Below, piece by piece: positions 63,987-64,000 of a DNA stretch of 64,000 nt (its first letter is position 1; the number at the start of each line of letters is the position of its first letter). A program made the position numbers and the translations under genes. This DNA is from Oceanobacillus rekensis (GTDB lineage: Bacteria; Bacillota; Bacilli; Bacillales; Amphibacillaceae). The notes beneath the pieces are model-generated. The model was not told the origin of the DNA, ran no database searches, and saw only the letters and a program-made list of their open reading frames with translations. Where the stretch lies: NCBI RefSeq assembly GCF_002153375.1, contig NZ_MTBQ01000006.1, positions 186,001 to 250,000 on the forward strand. Direction: 5' to 3'.

Positions 63987-64000
63987 TCTTTTCTTATTTT

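Noticed and set aside
1..64000. CRISPR arrays, tRNA/rRNA genes, prophage or complete insertion sequences
   Set aside because: Read for evenly spaced direct repeats, cloverleaf or rRNA landmarks, and transposase or phage genes; the only repeats are the short intergenic families listed, with no such genes.

Overview
The window is AT-rich, densely coded Firmicute DNA. It carries a complete sigma-B operon, CotX/CotW-type spore coat genes, a YteA-type protein, a T-box leader, CssRS next to an HtrA-type protease, and a gene order around acpS-ndoA-rsb-sigB-tex like that of Bacillus subtilis. This points to an endospore-forming Bacillaceae, probably from the halotolerant Oceanobacillus/Virgibacillus side; the genus is an inference. 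I see no rRNA, tRNA, CRISPR array, prophage or intact insertion sequence.

Layout. 1-5340: the N-terminal part of an M15 peptidase, then a four-gene nickel/peptide-type ABC importer whose two ATPases are fused. 5447-9410: PlsY-like acyltransferase, DUF456 membrane protein, pyridoxine kinase, and an archaeal-type prolyl-tRNA synthetase behind a proline T-box. 9517-12553: glutathione peroxidase, a GNAT protein, a sigma-B-type stress gene and trhO. 12807-14160: three spore coat genes. 14692-18009: cold-shock protein, methyltransferase, a YkwC-like dehydrogenase, yteA. 18058-23559: HtrA-type protease divergent from cssRS, then typA. 23689-24537: a YflT/YsnF stress gene. 24750-30980: the trehalose locus (ABC-ordered PTS permease, phosphotrehalase, TreR, oligo-1,6-glucosidase) with TreR operators in its promoter. 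31518-34919: small metabolic and membrane genes. 35430-39936: a two-component system followed by three PepSY-protein paralogues; the first two share a conserved upstream box. 40255-46598: kinase-like protein, 5'-nucleotidase family protein, a glutaredoxin-like gene with a consensus sigma-B promoter, YppG-like protein, hydrolase, DegV and EamA proteins. 47060-62276: cshA, rhomboid protease, acpS, a frameshifted NAD(P)HX repair gene, a LolA-like lipoprotein, ndoAI-ndoA, rsbRA-S-T-U-V-W-sigB-rsbX, tex. 62523-63986: catalase.

The stress theme ties the window together. SigB is encoded here, and four promoters in the window (before rsbV, two YflT-domain genes and a glutaredoxin-like gene) match its consensus. 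Envelope stress (CssRS-HtrA), oxidative stress (catalase, glutathione peroxidase, thioredoxin-like protein) and ndoA toxin-antitoxin genes lie around them.

Intergenic regions hold several repeat families: a terminal-inverted-repeat element of 169 to about 490 bp, a GC-richer repeat abutting the stop codons of trhO and katA, a 124-bp tandem duplication after cshA, and a perfect 35-bp tandem duplication between ndoA and rsbRA. Compared with B. subtilis (from memory), the alanine racemase gene is missing between the LolA-like gene and ndoAI; a repeat element occupies that position.
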